The notes under the pieces are model-generated. The model was given only the letters and a program-made list of their open reading frames with translations. It was not told the origin of the DNA and did no database searches. From an uncultured Roseburia sp. (GTDB taxonomy: Bacteria > Bacillota > Clostridia > Lachnospirales > Lachnospiraceae), in assembly GCA_934307185.1 (NCBI GenBank), contig CAKRCJ010000033.1:1-13084 (forward strand): 13,084 bases of DNA, written 5' to 3'. The translations under genes and the position numbers were made by a program. Of this stretch, positions 1 to 7,027 are shown in pieces (the stretch's first letter is position 1; every line of letters begins with the position of its first letter).

Positions 1-37
1 TAACACAGCCTAAATGTGGCAGCGTCATTTATTTACT

Positions 38-90
38 AAACCATAAAATGCAGCCGCAAAATCTGCAGCACTACATTGCCTAAACTCCGG
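38..90 (+). repeat. 53-bp interspersed repeat, left copy
   Basis: This 53-bp block runs from AAACCATAAAATGCAGCC to CCTAAACTCCGG. Its reverse complement recurs at 12900-12952 with no gap and 43 of 53 identical bases. Both ends (18 and 12 bases) are identical and the differences lie in the middle. It sits directly upstream of the -35 box of the VanZ-like gene. Positions 6-42 share shorter words with it (CAGCCTAAA, TGTGG, TTAC then TAAAC), so a worn third copy may lie head to tail on its left. I do not recognise the family; a dispersed intergenic repeat is the safest name. Confidence 0.75.
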
Positions 91-119
91 TTTACATGAT
101 TTTAAAGAAGTGTTATGAT
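91..119 (+). promoter_or_regulatory. Promoter of the VanZ-like gene
   Basis: TTTACA (91-96) and TATGAT (114-119) are separated by 17 bp, a good sigma-A-type match. Transcription would begin near 126, which rules out the upstream ATG at 96 as start codon because it overlaps the -35 box. The -35 box abuts the end of the 53-bp repeat. Confidence 0.65.
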
Positions 120-158
120 AAAGCACAGATAATAAAAACATCAGAGGGAGAATTGCAG

Positions 159-566
159 ATGAAAGCATTATTATATACATTAATAGAATGGATTGCCAAA
201 ATACATAGTTACATAATGAGAATAAATGACAGATATGAATATGATTTTTCTGATAAAGAATTACATTTTATTGTAATAGGTTTACTTGGAATGGCATTTA
301 TCTTTGTCGTGCATCCGGTTTTTAAATGGCTTGCAAAAAATAATCATGTTATGGTGATATCATGGATTTATGTATTTACCCTGATACTTGTAATTACCTT
401 TGCGATTGAAATAGGCCAGAAAGTTACTAATACAGGAGCAATGGAATTTGCCGACATAGTGTTTGGTGTGGTCGGTTTTCTGATGATGTTCCTTATATTT
501 GCAATTTTCCGGGAAATCTATCATTTCATTCGCAAGGCAATTACACATTATAAGAGAAAAAATTAA
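159..566 (+). CDS. VanZ-like small integral membrane protein
   Basis: A 135-residue membrane protein. Three hydrophobic stretches are visible at about residues 36-56, 64-84 and 97-119, with a basic C-terminal tail. The block EIGQ...TGAMEFADIVFGVVG (residues 84-106) resembles the VanZ-family pattern of a Glu/Gln helix end followed by an Asp-containing helix, but the usual Asn after the Asp is Gly here. VanZ-family proteins are linked to teicoplanin resistance in some enterococci, but most relatives have no known function, so none is claimed. The start at 159 follows AGGGAG with 8-nt spacing. An in-frame ATG at 96 lies in the promoter. Its stop overlaps the stop of the convergent GH13 gene. It is transcribed alone. 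Confidence 0.6.
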   Translation: MKALLYTLIEWIAKIHSYIMRINDRYEYDFSDKELHFIVIGLLGMAFIFVVHPVFKWLAKNNHVMVISWIYVFTLILVITFAIEIGQKVTNTGAMEFADIVFGVVGFLMMFLIFAIFREIYHFIRKAITHYKRKN

Positions 567-1873
567 CGTTCCATTTTCCAATAAGATGCACTATAAGGAG
601 CAAGGTCACTGCCACCACCAAAGTCATGTTTTTCTCCAGTGATAAGGTCGATTGCAGTGCCACAGCCGGCATCAAAATCTGCATGGAAAGTGTTTTCGTC
701 TGCATTGATAGCGACAAGAACCCGTTCCGTGTCTGTTTTCCGTTCAAAAATACACTGTTGGTTTGTTAAAAGAACCGAACGGAAATTACCATAATTTAAA
801 GCATTCGAGTTCTTTTTCGCAGTTGCAAGTCTGGAAATAAAATCGGTAAGGTCATTCCATTGTGGCTGGTCGAAGCAGGCGCGAAGTGCAGGGTCTCCTT
901 CCTCTTTTCTTGCTTTTGCACCCCATTCACTGCCATAATAGACACATGGAATTCCAGGCATGCCAAAAGCCAGTGCGTATATTAAAGGAAGATGATTTTC
1001 ATTTGTCAGAATACTTGCAATGCGTGTCACGTCATGGTTATCGACGAAGGATAACAAATGTTTTCCCTTATAAAGAGTCCAGTTTTCTGAACCAAACTGG
1101 CGTAACAGGGAGTGGTTAATCTCAAACATATTCATGCTGTTAAAGCTTGAATACAGTCCTTTATAGCATTCATAGTTTGTGACAGAATGGAGCATGGACT
1201 CATTCATCCACTGGTTATAGTCGCCATGTAAGGTTTCACCGACTAAGAAGAAATCCGGTTTTAAACTGTCACAGAATGAACGTAACCTTCTTAAAAAGTC
1301 GTGGTCAAGGCAATAGGCAACATCAAGCCTTAAACCATCAATGTCAAATTCTTCTACCCAGCCTTTAATGCAGGAAAAGATATGATTGATGACTTCTTCA
1401 TTTCTTAAATTCAGTTTTACTAAATCGTAATTTCCTTCCCAGCCTTCATACCAGAGTCCATCATTATAATTGGAATTACCGTCGAAATTAATATGAAACC
1501 AGTCTTTATAAGGAGAGTCCCATCTTTTCTGTAAAACATCCTGAAACGCAAAAAAACCTCTGCCTACATGGTTAAATACACCGTCAAGAACGACTTTAAT
1601 CCCGGCTTTGTGAAGATTATCACAAACTAATTTAAAGTCCTCATTTGTTCCAAGCCTGGTATCAATTTTTGTGTAATCCCTGGTATTGTATCCATGCGTG
1701 TCTGACTCGAACACCGGAGAAAAATAAATTGCATTTGCACCAAGTTTACTGATATGAGAAATCCAGTCATTTACTTTTAAAATGCGGTGTTCTAATACAC
1801 CGTCATTTTCAAAGGGTGCTCCGCAAAATCCAAGCGGATAAATCTGATAAAATACACTTTCGTATGCCCACAT
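563..1873 (-). CDS. GH13 alpha-amylase-family glycoside hydrolase (intracellular)
   Basis: A 436-residue enzyme expected to hydrolyse alpha-glucosidic bonds in malto-oligosaccharides or cyclodextrins. The (beta/alpha)8 domain starts at once (SVFYQIYPLGF, residues 6-16). The four GH13 regions are present: DGVFNH (97-102), GLRLDVA with nucleophile Asp184, the acid/base Glu213 in VGETLHG, and FVDNHD with Asp281 as transition-state stabiliser. A short C-terminal beta domain follows from about residue 370. There is no signal peptide and none of the N-terminal starch-binding or dimerisation domain of neopullulanases, so this is a compact cytoplasmic form. The start has GGAGG 7 nt upstream. It lies 48 bp after proC with no obvious promoter or terminator between, so it is probably last in that transcript. 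Substrate preference cannot be decided from sequence. Confidence 0.9.
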   Translation of the reverse strand: MWAYESVFYQIYPLGFCGAPFENDGVLEHRILKVNDWISHISKLGANAIYFSPVFESDTHGYNTRDYTKIDTRLGTNEDFKLVCDNLHKAGIKVVLDGVFNHVGRGFFAFQDVLQKRWDSPYKDWFHINFDGNSNYNDGLWYEGWEGNYDLVKLNLRNEEVINHIFSCIKGWVEEFDIDGLRLDVAYCLDHDFLRRLRSFCDSLKPDFFLVGETLHGDYNQWMNESMLHSVTNYECYKGLYSSFNSMNMFEINHSLLRQFGSENWTLYKGKHLLSFVDNHDVTRIASILTNENHLPLIYALAFGMPGIPCVYYGSEWGAKARKEEGDPALRACFDQPQWNDLTDFISRLATAKKNSNALNYGNFRSVLLTNQQCIFERKTDTERVLVAINADENTFHADFDAGCGTAIDLITGEKHDFGGGSDLAPYSASYWKMER

Positions 1874-1921
1874 AATTAAGCCTCCATTTATTTATAACTG
1901 TTATTTGAAAAAACAGCTATT

Positions 1922-2734
1922 TTAATTTTTACTCATGTCTCTTGATTTCTGCGAGCAGGCGCGCTGTGCAGAAATGACAGTATTTCTGAAACCGCCTGCT
2001 TCTAAAGCAGCAACTGCTTCAATGGTCGTTCCGCCCGGCGAGCAGACGGCATCCTTTAATTCTCCCGGATGTTTTCCGGTTTCTAATACCATTTTTGCAG
2101 AGCCTAAAACAGACTGTGCTGCAAACTTATAGGCCTGTGCCCGTGGCATTCCATCAGCGACAGCAGCATCTGCCATTGCTTCGATAAACATATAAACATA
2201 AGCAGGAGAAGAACCGGATACTCCGATGACAGCATCCATCATATTTTCTGTAATGATTTCAGATTTTCCGAAAGCATTAAATAATGACTGGACAACTTTT
2301 AATTCTTCTTTGGTTACGTTTGCATTTGCACAGAGAGCACTCATTGCTTCGCCGACAAAAGCCGGTGTATTCGGCATGGCACGTACAAGCTTGATGGGTT
2401 TTCGAAAAGTGTCCTCTATTGCAGAAATTGTTTTTCCGGCGGCAATGGATACAATCACGCAGTCAGATTTTACATGAGAAGCAATCAAAGGAATGACTTC
2501 ATCAAATTTATTTGGCTTTACAGCAAGAAATAAAATATCGCTCCGTGTTGCAACAGTTTCGTTGGATAAGGTTGTTTCAATGGAATATTTTTCCTGAAGC
2601 TTTTCTAAAGTGGCAGCGGAATGGGCGCTGGCGATAATCTGGCTTGTAGTGACAAGTCCTGAATTTATAATTCCGCCGATCATGGCACTGCCCATATTTC
2701 CGGCACCGATAAAACCAATCATTTTGTCTATCAT
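1922..2734 (-). CDS. proC: Pyrroline-5-carboxylate reductase
   Basis: A 270-residue cytoplasmic enzyme reducing 1-pyrroline-5-carboxylate to L-proline with NAD(P)H, the last step of proline synthesis. The N-terminal Rossmann motif is GFIGAGNMG (7-15). RAMPNTPA (118-125) marks the end of the nucleotide domain. The family signature covers SGSSPAYVYMFIEAMADA (173-190) and SPGGTTIEAV (232-241) in the helical dimerisation domain. Length is normal for the family. An in-frame ATG 9 codons upstream (2761) is rejected because AAAGGAGG ends 4 nt before 2734 and the protein then begins just before the beta-alpha-beta fold. It lies 67 bp downstream of the aminotransferase gene, where a possible own promoter is seen. 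The link to the neighbouring amino acid genes is by position only. Confidence 0.95.
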   Translation of the reverse strand: MIDKMIGFIGAGNMGSAMIGGIINSGLVTTSQIIASAHSAATLEKLQEKYSIETTLSNETVATRSDILFLAVKPNKFDEVIPLIASHVKSDCVIVSIAAGKTISAIEDTFRKPIKLVRAMPNTPAFVGEAMSALCANANVTKEELKVVQSLFNAFGKSEIITENMMDAVIGVSGSSPAYVYMFIEAMADAAVADGMPRAQAYKFAAQSVLGSAKMVLETGKHPGELKDAVCSPGGTTIEAVAALEAGGFRNTVISAQRACSQKSRDMSKN

Positions 2735-2769
2735 AGTTCCTCCTTTTATCTTAAGATACATTTTCTTTC

Positions 2770-2798
2770 ATCCTAGTTCATTTGGAGGAAAAGGTCAA
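2770..2798 (-). promoter_or_regulatory. Possible internal promoter for proC
   Basis: Read on the minus strand, TTGACC (2798-2793), a 17-bp spacer and TAGGAT (2775-2770) lie about 36 bp before the proC start codon. The -35 box matches 5 of 6 and the -10 box 4 of 6 consensus bases. proC could therefore be transcribed separately from the aminotransferase gene or as part of it. Confidence 0.4.
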
Positions 2799-2801
2799 CT
2801 A

Positions 2802-3887
2802 TTAATAGCAGGATAGAATATCTTTTAACGCATTTATAAAAGCTTCATTTTGTTCTTTTGTACCGACACTGACACGGTTAAACGCGAAGGCACTAATCAT
2901 AATTTTGCGTTCGGCTAAAGCTGCGCGGATTTCCTTCGGGTCATGATGGGTGTCAAAGTAAATAAAGTTTGCACATGGGTGTGCAACATTGCAGCCTAAT
3001 TCTGTTAATTCGCGTGTCAGATATTCCCTGCCGTCTGTTGTGAGTGCTTTTATTTTTTTTATGTAATCCTGGTCTTTTAATGCAGTTCTTGCAGCGGCAA
3101 GTGCATTATAGCTTACATTCCATGCCTGGCAGGCTTTCATAAGCTCGTCGATTAACAGTGGGTCAGCAAACGTATAGCCGATACGTAAGCCCGCCATTCC
3201 ATAAATTTTTGAGAAAGTACGTAGGACAAAAAGAGGGCGGTCATAGCCTTCTTTTATCATTTTAATGAGACTGTAGTGTGTAGGATCCTCTACGTATTCG
3301 TAATAGGCTTCGTCAACAACAGCAATAACATGTTCCGGGAGCTTGCGGACAAATTCTTCAACTTTTGCAGAATTTACATAGGTTCCGGTCGGATTATTCG
3401 GGTTGCAGACAATCACCATTTTGGTTTTATCTGTGATAGCAGCAAGCATCGCATCAAGGTCATAGCAATAGTCTTTTGTCAGCGGAAGCTCAACGCGCAC
3501 ACCGCCGTTATCACTTATCATATCCGGAAATGCTTCGTAAGTTGGAGAACAGTAAACAACTTCATCACCATAGTTGATAAATACCTCACCGAGCATATCA
3601 ATAATGGCAGAGGAACCGGCACCGATACAGACATGGTCTACGGTCAGACCGTAAAAATCAGCAAGGTCTTTTTTGATATCGATGGCAAAAAAGTCCTGAT
3701 ACATATAGCTGTTTAGTGAGGCATCGACAACAGTTTTCTTTACCGCTTCAGACATGCCATAAGGATTTTCGTTATAGTTCATCCGTGTAACATTTTTTGG
3801 TGTGGAGGTTTTCTGTCTGGCACCACGGTTGCTCTTTGGTTTTGTTTTCATACTATCTCTTAATAAACATTCTACATTCATAGTCAT
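2802..3887 (-). CDS. HisC-like PLP-dependent aminotransferase (class I/II)
   Basis: A 361-residue fold-type I aminotransferase of the histidinol-phosphate aminotransferase-like group. Visible marks are NENPYG (39-44), the cofactor-binding CNPNNPTG (161-168), DEAYYEY (192-198), the Schiff-base lysine K227 in RTFSKIYGMAGLRIGY, and RVSVGT near the C-terminus, which resembles the HisC phosphate/carboxylate-binding end. About 30 polar residues precede the usual HisC start. Two starts are possible: 3887 (AAGGAG with 3-nt spacing) and 3881 (9-nt spacing). The second fits usual spacing better and removes only two residues. It begins 23 bp after the D-2-hydroxyacid dehydrogenase stop, so the two are co-transcribed. 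HisC homologues act on histidinol phosphate, aromatic or other amino acids. No other his genes are nearby, so a non-histidine role is likely but inferred. Confidence 0.85.
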   Translation of the reverse strand: MTMNVECLLRDSMKTKPKSNRGARQKTSTPKNVTRMNYNENPYGMSEAVKKTVVDASLNSYMYQDFFAIDIKKDLADFYGLTVDHVCIGAGSSAIIDMLGEVFINYGDEVVYCSPTYEAFPDMISDNGGVRVELPLTKDYCYDLDAMLAAITDKTKMVIVCNPNNPTGTYVNSAKVEEFVRKLPEHVIAVVDEAYYEYVEDPTHYSLIKMIKEGYDRPLFVLRTFSKIYGMAGLRIGYTFADPLLIDELMKACQAWNVSYNALAAARTALKDQDYIKKIKALTTDGREYLTRELTELGCNVAHPCANFIYFDTHHDPKEIRAALAERKIMISAFAFNRVSVGTKEQNEAFINALKDILSCY

Positions 3888-3910
3888 AATCTCCTTTTTA
3901 TGATTTTTTG

Positions 3911-4918
3911 TTAATTTATAATTGATACCGGATGTCCTTCTAAAAAGCTGCGGAAGTTGTCAATTGCCATATCAATGGCACGAATTCTTGACTCTCTTGT
4001 AAGCCAGGCAATGTGTCCGGTAATGACGGTGTTTGGTGCAGTTAATAAAGGACTTCCATGCACCGGTGGTTCTTCTGTCAGAACATCTAAGCCTGCGGCC
4101 TGGACTTTTCCGGTAAAAAGTGCATCGGCAAGAGCGTTTTCATCAATCAGGGCACCTCTTGCTGTGTTAATTAAAATGACGCCATCTTTCATTTTTGCAA
4201 TGGTGTCTTTATTGATGATATGCTCTGTCGCAGGTGTGTGTGGTGTATGAAGGGAAATAAAGTCACTTCGGGAAAGCAGTTCCTCAAGGGACACCTGCTC
4301 AATAAAATCATATTCAGTGCCTTCTTTTTTGTGGCGGCTGTAAGAAAGAACATGCATTCCAAAACCGTCCGCCATTTTTGCAAAAGCAAAGCCGATTGAA
4401 CCAAGCCCGATAATTCCGATTGTTTTGTCATAAAGCTCAATCTGTCTTGTAACCGTTTTGCAAAATTCATTATGGTTGGCGGGAGAGGACCAGTCGATGG
4501 TTTTTATCCGCGTATCATGCAGACCGGTATGGTGGCATACATCCATTAACAGGGCAAATGCATATTCGGCAATTGTCTGTGCACCATAGACAGTGTTTGA
4601 AATAGTAAGTCCCAGCCGTGTAGTCATAGCTGTATCAAATTTTTCCCAGCCATGTCCAAGCGTAGCAACATATTTTAGATTTGGATGAAAACTTAAAAAT
4701 TCTTCATTCATATTGTCAGGACCAATCCATAGGCCAAAGACGGCATCAGCGTCTCCGATATAAGTATGAAGCTGTTCTATATCCGGATAATGCTCTGGAA
4801 CTTCAATGTGAACTTCATCCACACCGGGAAGCTGCTTTAGCTTTTTCCAACGCTGTGTGAGTTCAGAAGGAGTAATATCCGTCTGAATAATTTCTTCCTG
4901 GATAACAACAATTTTCAT
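3911..4918 (-). CDS. NAD-dependent D-isomer-specific 2-hydroxyacid dehydrogenase
   Basis: A 335-residue cytoplasmic oxidoreductase expected to interconvert a 2-keto acid and a D-2-hydroxy acid with NAD(H). The central Rossmann motif is GLGSIG (171-176) after KTIGII. The family triad is visible: Arg254 in INTARGALI, Glu283 in LDVLTEEPP, and His302 in TGHIAW. The split substrate domain is formed by residues 1 to about 110 plus the C-terminus. Length matches the family. GGAGGT lies 9 nt before the start and a strong promoter at 4951-4980. It is the first gene of the leftward unit and runs into the aminotransferase 23 bp later, a pairing that fits amino acid to keto acid to hydroxy acid conversion. 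Glycerate, lactate, phenyllactate or hydroxyisocaproate are all possible substrates. Confidence 0.9.
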   Translation of the reverse strand: MKIVVIQEEIIQTDITPSELTQRWKKLKQLPGVDEVHIEVPEHYPDIEQLHTYIGDADAVFGLWIGPDNMNEEFLSFHPNLKYVATLGHGWEKFDTAMTTRLGLTISNTVYGAQTIAEYAFALLMDVCHHTGLHDTRIKTIDWSSPANHNEFCKTVTRQIELYDKTIGIIGLGSIGFAFAKMADGFGMHVLSYSRHKKEGTEYDFIEQVSLEELLSRSDFISLHTPHTPATEHIINKDTIAKMKDGVILINTARGALIDENALADALFTGKVQAAGLDVLTEEPPVHGSPLLTAPNTVITGHIAWLTRESRIRAIDMAIDNFRSFLEGHPVSIIN

Positions 4919-4950
4919 AAGTCCGTTACCTCCATTTGTTTATGACTGCT

Positions 4951-4980
4951 AATATAAATTCACAAATATCAGGTTGTCAA
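4951..4980 (-). promoter_or_regulatory. Promoter of the dehydrogenase/aminotransferase unit
   Basis: On the minus strand, TTGACA (4980-4975) is followed after 18 bp by TATATT (4956-4951). The expected start near 4944 leaves a leader of about 25 nt with the GGAGGT site. Nothing in this short leader suggests attenuation, unlike the divergent operon. Confidence 0.7.
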
Positions 4981-5171
4981 GAGGAAAATTCACATGAATA
5001 AGAGAAAAAAGAGAAATTGTGCGACAGTTGTTTCCATAGTTAATATATAAGCAATCAAAACATAAAATTTAATACAAAAATCAAAATTCTTACACTTTTC
5101 ACAAGAAACAATGAAAAAATAATAGGATATTGAAAAAAATATACAAAGTAAAAAAAAATAGCTCATTTTTG
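4981..5171. other. AT-rich divergent intergenic DNA
   Basis: There is no gene in this 191-bp segment between the two divergent promoters. It holds runs of A (around 5116-5158) that should bend DNA and could act as an UP element for the rightward promoter. A 12-bp dyad, ATTCA-CA-TGAAT (4988-4999), lies 8 bp upstream of the leftward -35 box. The word AAATTCACA occurs at 4956-4964 and again at 4986-4994, exactly 30 bp apart, on either side of that -35 box. These are operator candidates; I cannot name a regulator. Confidence 0.4.
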
Positions 5172-5199
5172 TTGACAGGAAAACAAAAAGTGTGATAAA
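5172..5199 (+). promoter_or_regulatory. Promoter of the amino acid ABC transporter operon
   Basis: A perfect TTGACA (5172-5177) is followed after 16 bp by GATAAA (5194-5199). A TG at 5191-5192 makes an extended -10. Transcription should begin near 5206, giving a leader of about 170 nt with a terminator inside it. Confidence 0.65.
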
Positions 5200-5252
5200 A
5201 CAGGTTTAATTTAATTCGGCAGAGCAATCATGCAGCAAGTCCTGAAGATAGC

Positions 5253-5291
5253 AAAGGCGCTAGGGAAACATCCTTAGCGCCTTTTCGTTTT
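5253..5291 (+). terminator. Intrinsic terminator within the ABC operon leader (attenuator candidate)
   Basis: GGCGCTAGGG (5256-5265) pairs with CCTTAGCGCC (5272-5281) through 10 bp including one G-T pair, around a 6-nt loop. Three flanking A-T pairs extend it to 13 bp, and TTTTCGTTTT follows. It lies about 50 nt after the predicted transcription start and 84 nt before the permease start codon. No upstream gene points rightward into it. It must therefore either limit entry into the operon or end a small RNA of about 85 nt. I found no T-box sequence and no riboswitch class I recognise. Confidence 0.75.
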
Positions 5292-5300
5292 GCCTATAAA

Positions 5301-5369
5301 AAAACAAGGAGGATAAATCCTCTCCTCGCAAAAAGAGGCTCGGATTTTCCTTCGGAAAACAAGGAGGAT
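5301..5369 (+). promoter_or_regulatory. Duplicated ribosome binding site with intervening hairpins
   Basis: The 14-mer AAAACAAGGAGGAT occurs at 5301-5314 and 5356-5369. Only the second copy is placed 7 nt before a start codon. Between them a hairpin pairs AAATCC (5315-5320) with GGATTT (5342-5347) and CCTC (5324-5327) with GAGG (5335-5338), and a second pairs TTTTCC (5345-5350) with GGAAAA (5354-5359). The segment ATCCTC (5317-5322) can instead pair with GAGGAT of the working site at 5364-5369, so translation of the permease may be controlled by alternative folding. The control is inferred; the repeats and pairings are seen. Confidence 0.45.
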
Positions 5370-5374
5370 TAGTT

Positions 5375-6133
5375 ATGACGAATACACCTACTACATTTTT
5401 TGGATGGATTATTTTTCTGATACAACAGTATCACGGATATTATCTGCAAGGTTTACTTACCACATTGGAAACATCGTTGGCCGGTACGGTTTGTGGATGC
5501 CTTTTAGGATTTCTGGTTGGAATTATCCAGGCGACTGATATTAAAGCCCAGGACAACTGGATAAAGAGAATTTTACTTGGAATTCCATGGATTATCACAA
5601 AAATATATGTCACGATTTTCCGTGGAACACCAATGATTGTCCAGGCAATGGTTATTTATTATGGTTCAGCCACAGTGTTTGGATTGGACTTAAAACCATT
5701 TCATGCAGCAATTTTCATTATTTTATTAAACACAGGTGCTTATATGTCTGAGACCGTCCGTGGTGGTATTAATTCCATTGATGTTGGTCAGATTGAAGGT
5801 GCAAAGGCACTGGGAATGGGATATGTACCGATGATGATTTACATTATTCTTCCGCAGACATTCAAAATTATTGCACCGCAGATTGGAAATACATTTGTTG
5901 CGAACATTAAAGATACTTCCGTATTAAATGTAATTGCAGTCACAGAGCTTTTCTACATTACAAAAGTGGCAGCCGGAACATACTTTAAGACGTTTGAGGC
6001 ATATATGATTACTGCAATGATTTATCTGACGCTTACATTAGTATTTAACGGTCTTATGAAGCTGATTGAAAAATATCTGGCAGGAAAAGAAAGCTATGAG
6101 GTTTTAACGCCTGCGTCAGTGACAGCAGAATAA
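5375..6133 (+). CDS. Polar amino acid ABC transporter permease (HisM/GlnP family)
   Basis: A 252-residue inner subunit of a type I amino acid importer, expected as a dimer in the membrane. About five membrane helices are visible, from GLLTTLETSLAGTVCGCLLG (residues 26-45) to MITAMIYLTLTLVFNGLM (211-228). FRGTPMIVQ (82-90) is typical of the His/Glu/Arg-type permease family. The EAA loop that contacts the ATPase is EGAKALGMG (141-149), ending in LPQ (159-161). AAGGAGG lies 7 nt upstream of the start. It is the first gene of the operon, with the ATPase 36 bp and the binding protein about 900 bp downstream. Only one permease gene is present, so a homodimer is likely. Leader structure suggests transcription attenuation. 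Confidence 0.92.
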   Translation: MTNTPTTFFGWIIFLIQQYHGYYLQGLLTTLETSLAGTVCGCLLGFLVGIIQATDIKAQDNWIKRILLGIPWIITKIYVTIFRGTPMIVQAMVIYYGSATVFGLDLKPFHAAIFIILLNTGAYMSETVRGGINSIDVGQIEGAKALGMGYVPMMIYIILPQTFKIIAPQIGNTFVANIKDTSVLNVIAVTELFYITKVAAGTYFKTFEAYMITAMIYLTLTLVFNGLMKLIEKYLAGKESYEVLTPASVTAE

Positions 6134-6169
6134 AGGGGAACAGATTTGTAAAGAAAAGAGGAAAGTGCG

Positions 6170-6979
6170 ATGGCAAAACAATCCATATTTAAATTTAATG
6201 AAAAAATAACGACAGAGGCAAAGGACGCAACCTATGAATTCAGGGGACCGGTTATCAGTGTAAAAAATCTTGAAAAAAAATTTGGAGAACATGAAGTATT
6301 AAAGGATATCAGTTTTGACTTATTTGAAGGGGATGTGGTCTGTATTATCGGCTCCTCCGGTTCAGGTAAATCTACCTTATTAAGATGTATCAACCATTTG
6401 GAGACACCGACAAGTGGACAGATTTTATATCATGGCTATCCTTTGACGAAAGATGCCTCTACGATTAACCGTTTCCGCTCGCAGGTTGGAATGGTGTTCC
6501 AGCAGTTCAATTTATTTAATAACATGACGGTTTTTGATAATTGCATGGCTGGTGTACATAAGGTGAAAAAAAGAAGCAAAGAATATTCCACCCAAATTTG
6601 CATGAAATATCTGGAAAAAGTAGGAATGGCTCCTTATGTAAAAGCAAAGCCGCATCAGTTATACGGTGGTATGAAACAGAGAGTTGCGATTGCCAGGGCA
6701 CTTGCAATGGAACCGGAAGTACTTCTTTTTGATGAGCCGACATCGGCGTTAGACCCGGAGATGGTCGGAGAGGTTCTCTCTGTTATGAAGCAGCTTGCAA
6801 ATGAAGGACTTACGATGGTAATTGTAACACATGAAATGGCATTTGCCAGGGATGTTTCCACGAGAACAATTTTTATGGATAAAGGCTATATTGTGGAGGA
6901 TGCACCACCACAGGAGCTGTTTAATAATCCGAAAGAAGCAAGAACAAGAGAGTTTTTAAGCAGATTTATGCAGGGCTAA
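6170..6979 (+). CDS. Amino acid ABC transporter ATP-binding protein, variant signature motif
   Basis: A 269-residue ATPase of the GlnQ/HisP type that powers import with the permease next to it. Walker A is GSSGSGKST (61-69), the Q-loop Gln is in FQQFN (110-114), Walker B is VLLFDEP (184-190), the D-loop is SALD (192-195), and the switch His is H221. The ABC signature, normally LSGGQ, reads LYGGM (164-168), followed by a normal [10 protein letters not shown]. The Ser that contacts ATP of the partner subunit is thus Tyr. A 28-residue polar extension precedes the usual family start, but the ATG at 6170 is preceded by GAGGAAAG at acceptable spacing. If the signature change is real, ATPase activity could be altered. 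All else looks functional, so I would not call it a pseudogene. Confidence 0.92.
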   Translation: MAKQSIFKFNEKITTEAKDATYEFRGPVISVKNLEKKFGEHEVLKDISFDLFEGDVVCIIGSSGSGKSTLLRCINHLETPTSGQILYHGYPLTKDASTINRFRSQVGMVFQQFNLFNNMTVFDNCMAGVHKVKKRSKEYSTQICMKYLEKVGMAPYVKAKPHQLYGGMKQRVAIARALAMEPEVLLFDEPTSALDPEMVGEVLSVMKQLANEGLTMVIVTHEMAFARDVSTRTIFMDKGYIVEDAPPQELFNNPKEARTREFLSRFMQG

Positions 6980-7027
6980 AGGAAGAAAAAATGACATAAT
7001 ATCATGTAAAATAAGGAGGATATCATT

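Noticed and set aside
1..90. CRISPR array from the repeated units at the left edge
   Set aside because: The units are degenerate, lack regular spacers and no cas genes are present.
96..158. Upstream in-frame start of the VanZ-like gene (ATG at 96)
   Set aside because: The ATG overlaps the -35 box of the promoter and has no ribosome binding site; 159 has AGGGAG at 8-nt spacing.
1874..1921. Terminator between proC and the GH13 gene
   Set aside because: Only a 5-bp stem (CTGTT/AACAG) with a long loop is present, too weak to support a call.
2735..2761. Longer ProC start at 2761
   Set aside because: AAAGGAGG sits between this ATG and the one at 2734, and the added residues precede the conserved Rossmann start.
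3276..3716. 146-codon antisense open frame opposite the aminotransferase gene
   Set aside because: It is a shadow of conserved aminotransferase codons with no start signal of its own.
5200..5374. T-box or known riboswitch in the ABC operon leader
   Set aside because: No T-box sequence, specifier loop, or glycine, lysine, SAM or guanidine core could be seen; only the terminator and local hairpins are supported.
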